Part shown: positions 1-6,521 of the stretch, in pieces | How positions within the stretch are numbered: the stretch's first letter is position 1 | Layout of the letters: the number at the start of each line of letters is the position of its first letter | DNA from: an uncultured Polaromonas sp. | Lineage (GTDB): Bacteria; Pseudomonadota; Gammaproteobacteria; Burkholderiales; Burkholderiaceae | Length of the DNA: 7,337 nt | Assembly (NCBI GenBank): GCA_946479075.1 | Contig: CAMLDT010000174.1 | Location: 1-7,337 of the forward strand | Reading direction: 5' to 3' | Translations under genes and position numbers: made by a program | The notes under the pieces: model-generated | Told to the model about the DNA's origin: nothing | The model's input: the letters and a program-made list of their open reading frames with translations, nothing else | The model's database searches: none

Positions 1-687
1 CTGGTCAACCTGATTTGCCGCTTTTACGATGTGACCGACGGCAGCATCAGCGTGGACGGCACCGATATCCGGCGTTTTGGCGTGGCCGACTACCGGCGCA
101 ACATCGGCCTGGTGCTGCAGGAGCCTTTCCTGTTTTTCGGCACGATTGCCGACAACATCGCCTACGGCAAACCCGGCGCCAGCCGCGCCGAGATCGTCGC
201 CGCAGCGCGTGCGGCCCATGCCCACGAGTTCATCCTGCGCCTGCCGCAGGGTTATGACTCGCTGGTCGGTGAGCGTGGCCAGGGGCTGTCGGGCGGCGAG
301 CGCCAGCGCATCTCGATTGCGCGCGCCTTGCTGATTGACCCGCGCATCCTGATCCTCGACGAGGCGACCTCCTCGGTGGACACCGAAACCGAGCAGGAAA
401 TCCAGAAAGCCCTGGACAACCTGGTGCAGGGCCGCACGACGATTGCGATTGCACACCGCCTGTCCACTCTGCGCAAGGCCGACCGGCTGGTGGTGATGGA
501 TCGCGGCCAGGTGGTCGAGGTCGGTCCGCACGAAGACCTGATGGCCAAACAGGGGGCTTATTGGCGGCTGTATGAGGCGCAGGCGCGCCAGGTGGACAGC
601 GAAGGCAACCTGGACGCCGAGGAGGGCCGGATTGCGCTGGCCACCTCGCAGGTGGCGCACACCGCGCAGCGGAGCGGCAATGTCTGA
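1..687 (+). CDS. ABC exporter ATP-binding/permease protein, C-terminal part (cyanophycin-associated type)
   Basis: This is the C-terminal nucleotide-binding half of a type I ABC exporter; the start lies outside the window. The frame is open from base 1, beginning LVNLICRFYD, the stretch that normally follows Walker A, so the membrane domain and Walker A are upstream. Visible motifs are the Q-loop (LQEPFLF, around 115-135), the signature LSGGERQR (286-309), Walker B ILILDE (346-363) followed by ATSSVD, and the H-loop histidine at 454-456. All are intact, so the ATPase should be functional. A charged tail of about 40 residues follows the domain. The stop overlaps the DUF1854 gene by 8 bases, indicating translational coupling. 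In Burkholderiales this exporter/DUF1854 pair is commonly annotated as associated with cyanophycin metabolism; that role is recalled knowledge, not read from this window. Family is certain; transported substrate is unknown. Confidence 0.9.
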   Translation: MVNLICRFYDVTDGSISVDGTDIRRFGVADYRRNIGLVLQEPFLFFGTIADNIAYGKPGASRAEIVAAARAAHAHEFILRLPQGYDSLVGERGQGLSGGERQRISIARALLIDPRILILDEATSSVDTETEQEIQKALDNLVQGRTTIAIAHRLSTLRKADRLVVMDRGQVVEVGPHEDLMAKQGAYWRLYEAQARQVDSEGNLDAEEGRIALATSQVAHTAQRSGNV

Positions 688-1162
688 GGCAACACCCATG
701 ATTTCTTTCCAGCTCGAACGCCACGCGTCGGGCCGCCTGCTGCTGACCGACGGCCAGGGCCGGCAACATCTGGGCGTGGTGCCGGTGCGCGCCTTCCCGA
801 TTGCCGCGCCCGACGAGGGTATTTCGCTGGTCGGCAGCGAAGGCCACGAACTGGTCTGGCTGGAGCGCCTCGATGGCCTGCCCCCCACCCTGCGCAGGCT
901 GCTGGAAGAAGAGCTGGCCCTGCGCGATTTTGTCCCCGCCATCACGCGGATCAAAAGCGTGTCGGGCTTCGGCACGCCCAGCACCTGGGCCGTGGAAACC
1001 GACCGCGGCGCCACCTCTTTTGTGCTCAAGGCCGAAGAAGACATTCGGCGGCTCAGCCCGCAGTCGCTGCTGATTGCGGCCGGTCATGGCGTGCATTTCA
1101 GCGTCAAGGACATGGGGGCGCTGGACCGGGCGTCGCGGCGGCTGCTTGAACGGTTTCTCTAG
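680..1162 (+). CDS. DUF1854 family protein, cyanophycin metabolism-associated
   Basis: A 160-residue soluble protein with no signal peptide or membrane segment. I chose the ATG at 680 because GGAG at 671-674 sits five bases before it and it overlaps the preceding exporter stop (TGA 685-687), a typical coupled start; a second in-frame ATG at 698 is a weaker alternative. The longer open frame reaching back to 572 only runs through the exporter gene. The part I recognise as DUF1854 is the central and C-terminal region: RDFVPAITRI (82-91), then SVSGFGTPSTWAVETDRG (93-110), FVLKAEEDIRRL (114-125) and the closing LDRASRRLLERFL. The biochemical function of the domain is not known to me. Constant pairing with an ABC exporter, and in Burkholderiales with cyanophycin synthetase genes, suggests a role as an exporter partner; this is inference. 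Confidence 0.85.
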   Translation: MSEATPMISFQLERHASGRLLLTDGQGRQHLGVVPVRAFPIAAPDEGISLVGSEGHELVWLERLDGLPPTLRRLLEEELALRDFVPAITRIKSVSGFGTPSTWAVETDRGATSFVLKAEEDIRRLSPQSLLIAAGHGVHFSVKDMGALDRASRRLLERFL

Positions 1163-1199
1163 GACGGCCGCGATCTTCGGCTTGTTGCAACACCTCGAT

Positions 1200-1257
1200 G
1201 CTACAAATTCAATAGCTTCTCACGCCCACTGGACGGGGGCTACAGGCCGATTTGATG
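1200..1257. repeat. Dispersed Comamonadaceae-type intergenic repeat
   Basis: The 117-base gap between two convergent genes holds an element beginning GCTACAAATTCAATAGCTTC and ending GGGGGCTACAGGCCGATTT. Inside it are a GCTA (1200-1203)/TAGC (1213-1216) inverted pair and a GCCC/GGGC pair around TGGAC. I recall very similar sequences (GCTA...TAGCTGCT...GGGCTACAGGCC) scattered many times between genes in Polaromonas, Acidovorax and related genomes. Only one copy is in this window, so repetition cannot be shown here. Its position between converging stop codons would suit a bidirectional termination or mRNA-end structure, but no T-tract follows a strong stem. Confidence 0.55.
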
Positions 1258-1279
1258 CATAAGCAAGGAAGCGGCGACT

Positions 1280-2047
1280 TCAGCCCCCCTGCGTTCCGCG
1301 GTGCGCCCAGCCCGTGGTGTGCTTCTCGATGTAGCTGAACAGCTCATACATGATCATCGCCATCGCACCGATCACCACCAGGCCGGCAAAGGCCAGCGCC
1401 ATGCGTTGCTGCGAGCCGGCGCTGAGCATCAGGTAGCCGATGCCGGAGTCGCCGGCGGTCATCTCGGCCAGCACGGTGCCGACAAAGGCCAGCGTGATCG
1501 CGACCTTCAGCGAGCCGTAGAAGTAGGGCATGGAGCGCGGCAAGCCGACCTTGACCAGCACGTCCCAGCGTTTGGCGCCCAGCACGCGCAGCACGTCTTC
1601 CAGTTCCGGCTCCAGTGTCGCCAGGCCGGTGGCCATGTTGACCGTGATCGGGAAGAAGGAGATCAAAAACGCCGTCAGGATGCCCGGCCCAACACCGATG
1701 CCGAACCAGACGATGAGGATGGGCACAATGGCCGCCTTGGGCACGGCGTTGAAAGCCACCAGCAGCGGATAGATGGCGGCATAGGCCAGGCGCGAGGAGC
1801 CGACCAGAAAGCCAAGCATCACGCCGACCACGATGGACAGGCCGAACCCGACCATGGTGACCCAGAAGGTTTTCCAGGCGGCCTGCGCAATCGGTCCGGC
1901 GAACTCCGCCATGGACTGGGCAATGGCCAGCGGCGCGGGGAAGATGTATTCGGGAATGTCGAAGACCATCACCACCGCCTGCCACAGCGCAATGATGGCC
2001 GCCAGCAGCACAAACGGGGACCAGCGCTCAATCTGTTTTTTTGTCAT
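1280..2047 (-). CDS. ABC importer permease, SsuC/TauC-like
   Basis: A 255-residue inner-membrane permease of the nitrate/sulfonate/taurine-type importer group (BPD_transp_1 fold). About six hydrophobic segments are visible, near residues 12-29, 61-83, 92-114, 119-139, 179-199 and 217-240. The cytoplasmic coupling loop that docks on the ATPase is at about 143-171, with the conserved glycine in VLGAKRWDVLVKVGLP; the usual EAA start is replaced by ELEDVL. Length is normal for the family. The ATG at 2045-2047 lies only three bases after the ATPase stop, with GGAGGG (complement of 2057-2062) nine bases before it inside the end of the ATPase gene, so the two are translationally coupled. It is the last gene of the operon. 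Substrate cannot be deduced; sulfonate, taurine, pyrimidine or aromatic acid importers all share this architecture. Confidence 0.92.
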   Translation of the reverse strand: MTKKQIERWSPFVLLAAIIALWQAVVMVFDIPEYIFPAPLAIAQSMAEFAGPIAQAAWKTFWVTMVGFGLSIVVGVMLGFLVGSSRLAYAAIYPLLVAFNAVPKAAIVPILIVWFGIGVGPGILTAFLISFFPITVNMATGLATLEPELEDVLRVLGAKRWDVLVKVGLPRSMPYFYGSLKVAITLAFVGTVLAEMTAGDSGIGYLMLSAGSQQRMALAFAGLVVIGAMAMIMYELFSYIEKHTTGWAHRGTQGG

Positions 2048-2050
2048 GGT

Positions 2051-2920
<870 letters not shown>

Positions 2921-2935
2921 GGATGTCAGTCAAGG

Positions 2936-2972
2936 CAACGGCCAGTATTCCTGTGGGAAAGACTGGCCGTTG
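2936..2972 (-). promoter_or_regulatory. Long perfect hairpin between binding-protein and ATPase genes
   Basis: An 11-base perfect inverted repeat, CAACGGCCAGT (2936-2946) and ACTGGCCGTTG (2962-2972), encloses a 15-base loop that itself contains TTCC/GGAA around TGTG. In the operon transcript it lies after the binding-protein stop and about 15 bases before the ATPase GTG start. No run of U follows the stem, so it does not look like a full intrinsic terminator. It may act as a 3' stabiliser or partial terminator that raises binding-protein expression relative to the membrane components, or it may hinder initiation at the ATPase gene. The structure is seen directly; the function is inference. 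Confidence 0.6.
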
Positions 2973-2985
2973 TGTGCGTGCCGAA

Positions 2986-3003
2986 CCGGCGGATGACCGC
3001 CGG
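2986..3003 (-). promoter_or_regulatory. Second short GC-rich hairpin after the binding-protein stop
   Basis: A perfect 7-base stem, CCGGCGG (2986-2992) and CCGCCGG (2997-3003), with the four-base loop ATGA. In the transcript it begins eight bases after the TAA stop of the binding-protein gene and precedes the 11-base hairpin by 13 bases. No U-tract follows. Together the two form a tandem hairpin block filling most of the intergenic gap. Confidence 0.55.
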
Positions 3004-3011
3004 AGGGGGCT

Positions 3012-4043
3012 TTATTTTTTCGGCAGGATGTTCAGTTCTGCAGCAGTCGGCAGGAAGGAGCCATTCCAGACTGCGGCCGGATTCACGCGCGTCTTGGTGT
3101 TGAACGCATCCGAAACCTGCGATGCCATCAAGGACAGGCGCGGCCCCTGAACCTGGCCGAAACCTTCGGCGCGGGCATCCGGACTGTTGACCACGGTGTC
3201 GATGGCCAGTTGCAGGCGGCGGGTTTCGAGCGCGGTGTTGATGATGCCGTCGCGGGCCTTGACGTCCTCAATCGCCGCTGCGGGTTTGGCGATCACTTCC
3301 TTGACGCCCTTGGTGAAGGCCAGCAGGAAGGCCTTGATGGCGGCAGGATTTTCCTTGATCATTTTTGGCGAGGCAATGATGACGTTGCCGTAGAGCTTGA
3401 CCCCGTTGTCGGCATAAGGCAGGACCACCACGTCGTCGGCTTTCACGCCCCGGGCTTCGAGGTTGAGCAGGGAGGTGAAGGTGAAGCCGGTGATCGCGTC
3501 CACGTCGCCGCGGGCCAGCATGGTCTCGCGCAGCGGCGGGTCCATGGCGGTCCACTGCACGCCGGTGATGTTGTTGGCCTTGGCGAAAATCGGGAACGCC
3601 CGGCGGCCCGCGTCAAACACCGGCGCACCGAGTTTTTTGTTGTTGAGGTCGGCCACCGTCTTGATGCCGGACTTTTTCAGCGCCATCACCGAGGCCGGGG
3701 TGTTGTTGTAGACCATCATCACGGCGACCGGCTTGTTGGCGGCGTCGGGGTTGTTGGCATGGAACTCCATCAAGGCGGCCAGGTCGGCAAATCCCATGTC
3801 GTAGCTGCCCGAGGCGACACGCGTCACGGTGCCGCCTGAGCCGTTGCCCGCATCAATCGTGACGTCGAGCTTGGCGTCCTTGAAATAACCCTTGGCTGCC
3901 GGGGTGACAAACAGCGCAGCCGGACCTTCAAAACGCCAGTCGAGCTGGAACTTGATGGGGGTGTTTTGCGCAAAGGCGCTGCTGCAGGTGGCGGCGCTGA
4001 CCGCCAGTGCGGCCAGGGTTTGGATGAAAACGCGTTTTGTCAT
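3012..4043 (-). CDS. ABC importer periplasmic substrate-binding protein, NMT1/SsuA/THI5-like
   Basis: A 343-residue secreted binding protein, first gene of the importer operon. The start is ATG 4041-4043, with GGAG five bases upstream inside a GGAGCTCC palindrome (4045-4052); the longer in-frame ATG at 4115 would put 24 residues ahead of a normal signal peptide and is rejected. The signal peptide is MTKRVF, a hydrophobic core, then AFA|Q with cleavage near residue 25; Cys20 lacks a lipobox. The mature protein begins with FQLDWRFEGPAALFVTPAAKG (the first part of the NMT1/THI5 fold), followed by GNGSGGTVTRVASG (66-79) and DMGFADLAALMEF, the usual ligand-pocket region. The family binds varied small molecules (sulfonates, nitrate, pyrimidine thiamine precursors, aromatic acids), and I see nothing that decides between them. 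Regulation probably acts through the divergent region at 4044-4286. Confidence 0.9.
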   Translation of the reverse strand: MTKRVFIQTLAALAVSAATCSSAFAQNTPIKFQLDWRFEGPAALFVTPAAKGYFKDAKLDVTIDAGNGSGGTVTRVASGSYDMGFADLAALMEFHANNPDAANKPVAVMMVYNNTPASVMALKKSGIKTVADLNNKKLGAPVFDAGRRAFPIFAKANNITGVQWTAMDPPLRETMLARGDVDAITGFTFTSLLNLEARGVKADDVVVLPYADNGVKLYGNVIIASPKMIKENPAAIKAFLLAFTKGVKEVIAKPAAAIEDVKARDGIINTALETRRLQLAIDTVVNSPDARAEGFGQVQGPRLSLMASQVSDAFNTKTRVNPAAVWNGSFLPTAAELNILPKK

Positions 4044-4106
4044 GGGAGCTCCAGATAGGGGTAAAAGGCTGCTTGAGGCTAAGCAAAAACAATGCCCACC
4101 CCTCTT

Positions 4107-4114
4107 TGTATACA
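4107..4114. promoter_or_regulatory. TGTATACA palindrome upstream of importer operon
   Basis: An eight-base perfect palindrome, TGTATACA, lies 63 bases before the binding-protein start in an AT-rich patch that reads TTTGCAAAAATGTATACAAA on the minus strand. TTGTATAC-type palindromes are typical operators of GntR-family FCD regulators, and TATACA could also serve as a -10 element, although I find no good -35 at the right distance. No regulator gene is in the window. The palindrome is short enough to arise by chance. Confidence 0.3.
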
Positions 4115-4223
4115 TTTTTGCAAACGCTATTCTCGGGCAAGTTCGCCCGCTTGCGAAGATTCAAAGCTCCGTGAATACCCCCAAAAAACCTCGTTGCCCA
4201 TGGCGGAAATAAACAGCAAGGCA

Positions 4224-4268
4224 TGCTAATTCACCAATTGGTTACACTGGCGCCCAGCCTGCAACCGG
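4224..4268 (+). promoter_or_regulatory. Two-box regulatory element upstream of the SDR gene (copy A)
   Basis: Box 1 (4224-4244) reads TGCTAATTCACC, then AATTGGTTA, and contains the perfect palindrome ACCAATTGGT. Box 2 (4258-4268) is CCTGCAACCGG. The same arrangement occurs before the Bug gene at 6470-6514: box 1 matches at 18 of 21 positions, box 2 at 11 of 11, with an identical 13-base spacing whose sequence is not conserved (3 of 13). Box 2 lies mostly in the loop of a GCGCCC (4250-4255)/GGGCGC (4267-4272) stem just before the SDR ribosome-binding site. This looks like an operator plus leader element for a common regulator. The similarity is seen; the role is inference. Confidence 0.6.
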
Positions 4269-4278
4269 GCGCAACAAC

Positions 4279-4284
4279 AAGGAG
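4279..4284 (+). promoter_or_regulatory. Ribosome-binding site AAGGAG with ambiguous start
   Basis: AAGGAG ends only two bases before the ATG at 4287, which is closer than usual, but five bases before the in-frame GTG at 4290, which immediately follows it. The real start may therefore be the GTG, shortening the SDR protein by one residue. The difference has no functional consequence. Confidence 0.55.
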
Positions 4285-4286
4285 AC

Positions 4287-5309
4287 ATGGTGAGCCTGCC
4301 TGAGCGTTTTGATGATATGGAGCATCTGGAAGAGGTGATGTCGCAACCCTCACCCGAACTCATTGCGTCGCTGTCAGCCGTGGATGGCGACATCATGGTG
4401 CTGGGGGTGGGCGGCAAGATGGGCCCCACGCTGGCGCGCATGGCCAAACGTGCGGCGCCTGGCAAACGCGTCATTGGCGTGGCGCGGTTTTCCGAGCCCG
4501 GCCTGCGGGAGCGACTCCAGGGTCAGGGCGTGGAATGTATCGAGGCTGATTTGCTGTCGCGCGATGCGCTGGCTGCCTTGCCGGAGGTGCGCAACATCGT
4601 CTTCATGGCAGGACGCAAGTTTGGCTCTGAAGGCAGCGAATGGCTGACCTGGGCGATGAACGCCCATGTGCCGGCGCTGGTGGCAGAGCGCTTTCGCCAA
4701 TCGCGCAGCGTGGTGTTTTCCACCGCCTGTGTTTACCCGTTCACGGGGGTGTCCAGTGGCGGTGCGCGTGAAGACGTCCCGCCCACACCACCAGGCGAAT
4801 ACGCCAATTCCTGCGTCGCGCGGGAACGCATGTTCCAGCACTTCTCGCACCAGTACCAGACCCCGGGCCGGCTGATCCGCCTGTCTTACGCCATCGACAT
4901 GCGGTACGGCGTGCTGCATGACCTCGCGCAAAAAATCATCGCCCGTGAACCGATTGATCTGGCCATGGGGCATGCCAACATCATCTGGCAGGGCGAGGCC
5001 AACGACTGGTCGCTGCGCGCGCTGGCCCACTGCGACACCCCGACCACGCCACTGAACCTGAGCGGGCCGCTGATCAGCATCCGCGAAGCGGCCCTGGGTC
5101 TGGGCCGCCGCCTCGGCATCGAGCCGGCGCTGACGGGCCAGGAGGCCGAGACGGCCTGGCTGGTCAATTGCGAACAGGCGTTCAGGCTGTTTGGACCGCC
5201 CCAGGTCGGCCTGGAGCGCATGCTGGACTGGACCGCTGACTGGGTGGCCCGCCGCATGGATAGCCTGGGGAAACCCACCCATTTCGAAGCCCGCGACGGC
5301 AAGTACTGA
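4287..5309 (+). CDS. NAD-dependent epimerase/dehydratase family protein (atypical extended SDR)
   Basis: A 340-residue cytoplasmic protein with a Rossmann fold. The nucleotide-binding motif is GVGGKMG (residues 40-46, GxxGxxG), preceded by the strand DIMVLG; RVIGVARF (61-68) forms the second strand and NIVFMAGRKFGS (103-114) the next. STACVYP (145-151) holds the Ser/Thr of the SDR site. The catalytic tyrosine motif is EYANSC: Tyr172 is present, but the lysine expected four residues later is Cys176. The 30-residue leader before the Rossmann strand (FDDMEHLEEVMSQPSPELIA) matches what I recall from related proteins, supporting the long start over ATGs at 4317 and 4338. It lies 39 bases before the DapA-family gene and is probably co-transcribed with it. 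It likely acts as an oxidoreductase, epimerase or dehydratase on a sugar-acid-like compound; the substrate is unknown. Confidence 0.88.
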   Translation: MVSLPERFDDMEHLEEVMSQPSPELIASLSAVDGDIMVLGVGGKMGPTLARMAKRAAPGKRVIGVARFSEPGLRERLQGQGVECIEADLLSRDALAALPEVRNIVFMAGRKFGSEGSEWLTWAMNAHVPALVAERFRQSRSVVFSTACVYPFTGVSSGGAREDVPPTPPGEYANSCVARERMFQHFSHQYQTPGRLIRLSYAIDMRYGVLHDLAQKIIAREPIDLAMGHANIIWQGEANDWSLRALAHCDTPTTPLNLSGPLISIREAALGLGRRLGIEPALTGQEAETAWLVNCEQAFRLFGPPQVGLERMLDWTADWVARRMDSLGKPTHFEARDGKY

Positions 5310-5348
5310 GCGCTGGTTTTTGCAATCCATCTGAAGAAGGACGACCCT

Positions 5349-6419
5349 GTGCACTGGACAGATATTCCCGCTGAATCCCTGGAAGTTTTGCGTCGCGGCT
5401 CTGTGATGCCGGCCCATTTGCTGGCGCTGGACGCCGGGCGCAAGCTGGACCTTCGCCGCCAGCGTGCGCTGGCTCGCTACTACCTCGACGCCGGCTCCGG
5501 CGGCTTGGCCGTGGGCGTGCATTCCACACAATTTGCGATCCGTGACGTGGGCCTGTATGAGCCGGTACTGGAACTGGCCATGCAAACCGCCCATGACTGG
5601 ACGCCGCTGGGCGGCAAGCGGCCGCTGTTCATGACGGCAGGGTTGGCGGGCAAGACGGCGCAGGCCGTGCGCGAAGCGGGCATTGCGCGTGGTCTTGGTT
5701 ACCAGGCCGGCCTGCTGAGCCTGGCGGCCATGAAGGGCAGCAGCGAGGACGAGCTGATTGCCCACTGCGAGGCGGTTGCCGCAGTCATGCCGCTGGTGGG
5801 TTTTTACCTGCAGCCTGCCGTGGGAGGCTTGCACCTGCCGGCCAGCTTCTGGCAGCGTTTTGCAGCCATAGACAACGTGGTGGCCATCAAGATGGCGCCT
5901 TTCAACCGCTACCGCACGCTGGACGTGTTGCGCGGCGTTATCAACGCCAGGGCGGAAGACCGCGTCACGCTTTACACCGGCAACGACGACCACATCGTGC
6001 TGGACCTGCTGGCGCCGTTCACCTTCAAGAGGGACGGGCAGCCTGTGATCTTGCGCATCAAGGGCGGCTTGCTGGGTCACTGGAGCGTGTGGACCCAGCG
6101 TGCAGTCGAGTTGCTGGCCCGCGTGCATGCGGCGGTGGCTGCGGGCGCGGTGACGCCTGAATTGCTGGCGCTGGACGCGCAAGTGACGGATTGCAACAGT
6201 GCGCTGTTCGACGTGGCGAATGATTTCCACGGATGTATTGCCGGTTGCCACGAGATGTTGCGCCGTCAGGGCCTGCTCGACGGCATCTGGTGCCTGGACC
6301 CGAAAGAGGGCCTGAGCCCGGGTCAGGCCGAGGAACTCACCCGCGTGCATGCGGATTACCCTGCGCTCAACGACGACGCGTTTGTCCGGGCCCACCTTGA
6401 GCGCTGGCTGGCGGCCTGA
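5349..6419 (+). CDS. Dihydrodipicolinate synthase (DapA) family lyase/aldolase
   Basis: A 356-residue TIM-barrel enzyme of the class I, Schiff-base DapA/N-acetylneuraminate lyase superfamily. The start is GTG 5349-5351, with AAGGA (5337-5341) seven bases upstream. The expected active-site pair is present: Tyr153 in FYLQPAVGG (YxxP) and the Schiff-base lysine Lys181 in VVAIKMAPF. Their spacing of 28 residues equals that of E. coli DapA (Tyr133, Lys161). The DapA GTTGE loop is replaced by AVGVHSTQF (54-62), and the protein is about 60 residues longer than typical DapA, with a C-terminal extension from about 290. A housekeeping DapA role is therefore unlikely. It probably performs aldol cleavage or dehydration of a 2-oxo acid or related compound, working with the upstream SDR and perhaps fed by the downstream Bug receptor. 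The exact reaction is unknown. Confidence 0.88.
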   Translation: MHWTDIPAESLEVLRRGSVMPAHLLALDAGRKLDLRRQRALARYYLDAGSGGLAVGVHSTQFAIRDVGLYEPVLELAMQTAHDWTPLGGKRPLFMTAGLAGKTAQAVREAGIARGLGYQAGLLSLAAMKGSSEDELIAHCEAVAAVMPLVGFYLQPAVGGLHLPASFWQRFAAIDNVVAIKMAPFNRYRTLDVLRGVINARAEDRVTLYTGNDDHIVLDLLAPFTFKRDGQPVILRIKGGLLGHWSVWTQRAVELLARVHAAVAAGAVTPELLALDAQVTDCNSALFDVANDFHGCIAGCHEMLRRQGLLDGIWCLDPKEGLSPGQAEELTRVHADYPALNDDAFVRAHLERWLAA

Positions 6420-6437
6420 TGTTTAGGGCTTACCTCG

Positions 6438-6466
6438 TTGACAGCCCGGGGTTAACTTAATAAAGT
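6438..6466 (+). promoter_or_regulatory. Candidate sigma-70 promoter for the Bug receptor gene
   Basis: A perfect -35 hexamer, TTGACA (6438-6443), is followed after exactly 17 bases by TAAAGT (6461-6466), which matches four of six -10 positions. Transcription would begin near 6473, inside the dyad of box 1, leaving a leader of about 50 bases. It lies 18 bases after the DapA-family stop, so the receptor gene can be expressed independently of the enzyme genes. Confidence 0.6.
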
Positions 6467-6469
6467 ACC

Positions 6470-6514
6470 TGCTAATTAACCATTTGGGTAATTAAATCCA
6501 CAACCTGCAACCGG
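6470..6514 (+). promoter_or_regulatory. Two-box regulatory element upstream of the Bug gene (copy B), with operator-like dyad
   Basis: Box 1 (6470-6490) reads TGCTAATTAACC, then ATTTGGGTA; box 2 (6504-6514) is CCTGCAACCGG, 13 bases later, as in the copy before the SDR gene. Here box 1 forms the left part of a near-perfect dyad, TAATTAACC (6473-6481)/GGGTAATTA (6486-6494), with one mismatch and a four-base centre. The dyad starts at the predicted transcription start, a natural repressor position. Box 2 runs into the ribosome-binding site GGAG (6513-6516). Confidence 0.6.
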
Positions 6515-6521
6515 AGACAGC

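Noticed and set aside
230..1096. 288-codon minus-strand open frame over the exporter and DUF1854 genes
   Set aside because: It is antisense to two genes with clear family motifs; its translation is Arg/Pro/Gly-rich and shows no domain.
4044..4115. Longer start for the binding protein at 4115
   Set aside because: It would place 24 residues ahead of a standard signal peptide; the ATG at 4041-4043 has a well-spaced GGAG.
4131..4159. CGGGC/GCCCG and GCAAG/CTTGC inverted pairs in the divergent region
   Set aside because: Both are five-base stems that overlap each other, common by chance in GC-rich DNA, and no supporting context was found.
4374..6395. Very long open frame on the minus strand (673 codons) opposite the SDR and DapA-family genes
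   Set aside because: It is antisense to two well-supported genes with recognisable motifs. Its translation is low in complexity, rich in His, Gln and Arg, matches no family I know, and is expected from codon bias in high-GC DNA.
6426..6447. GGGCT/AGCCC stem after the DapA-family stop as a terminator
   Set aside because: The stem is only five bases with a 12-base loop, has no T-tract, and overlaps the -35 element of the Bug promoter.
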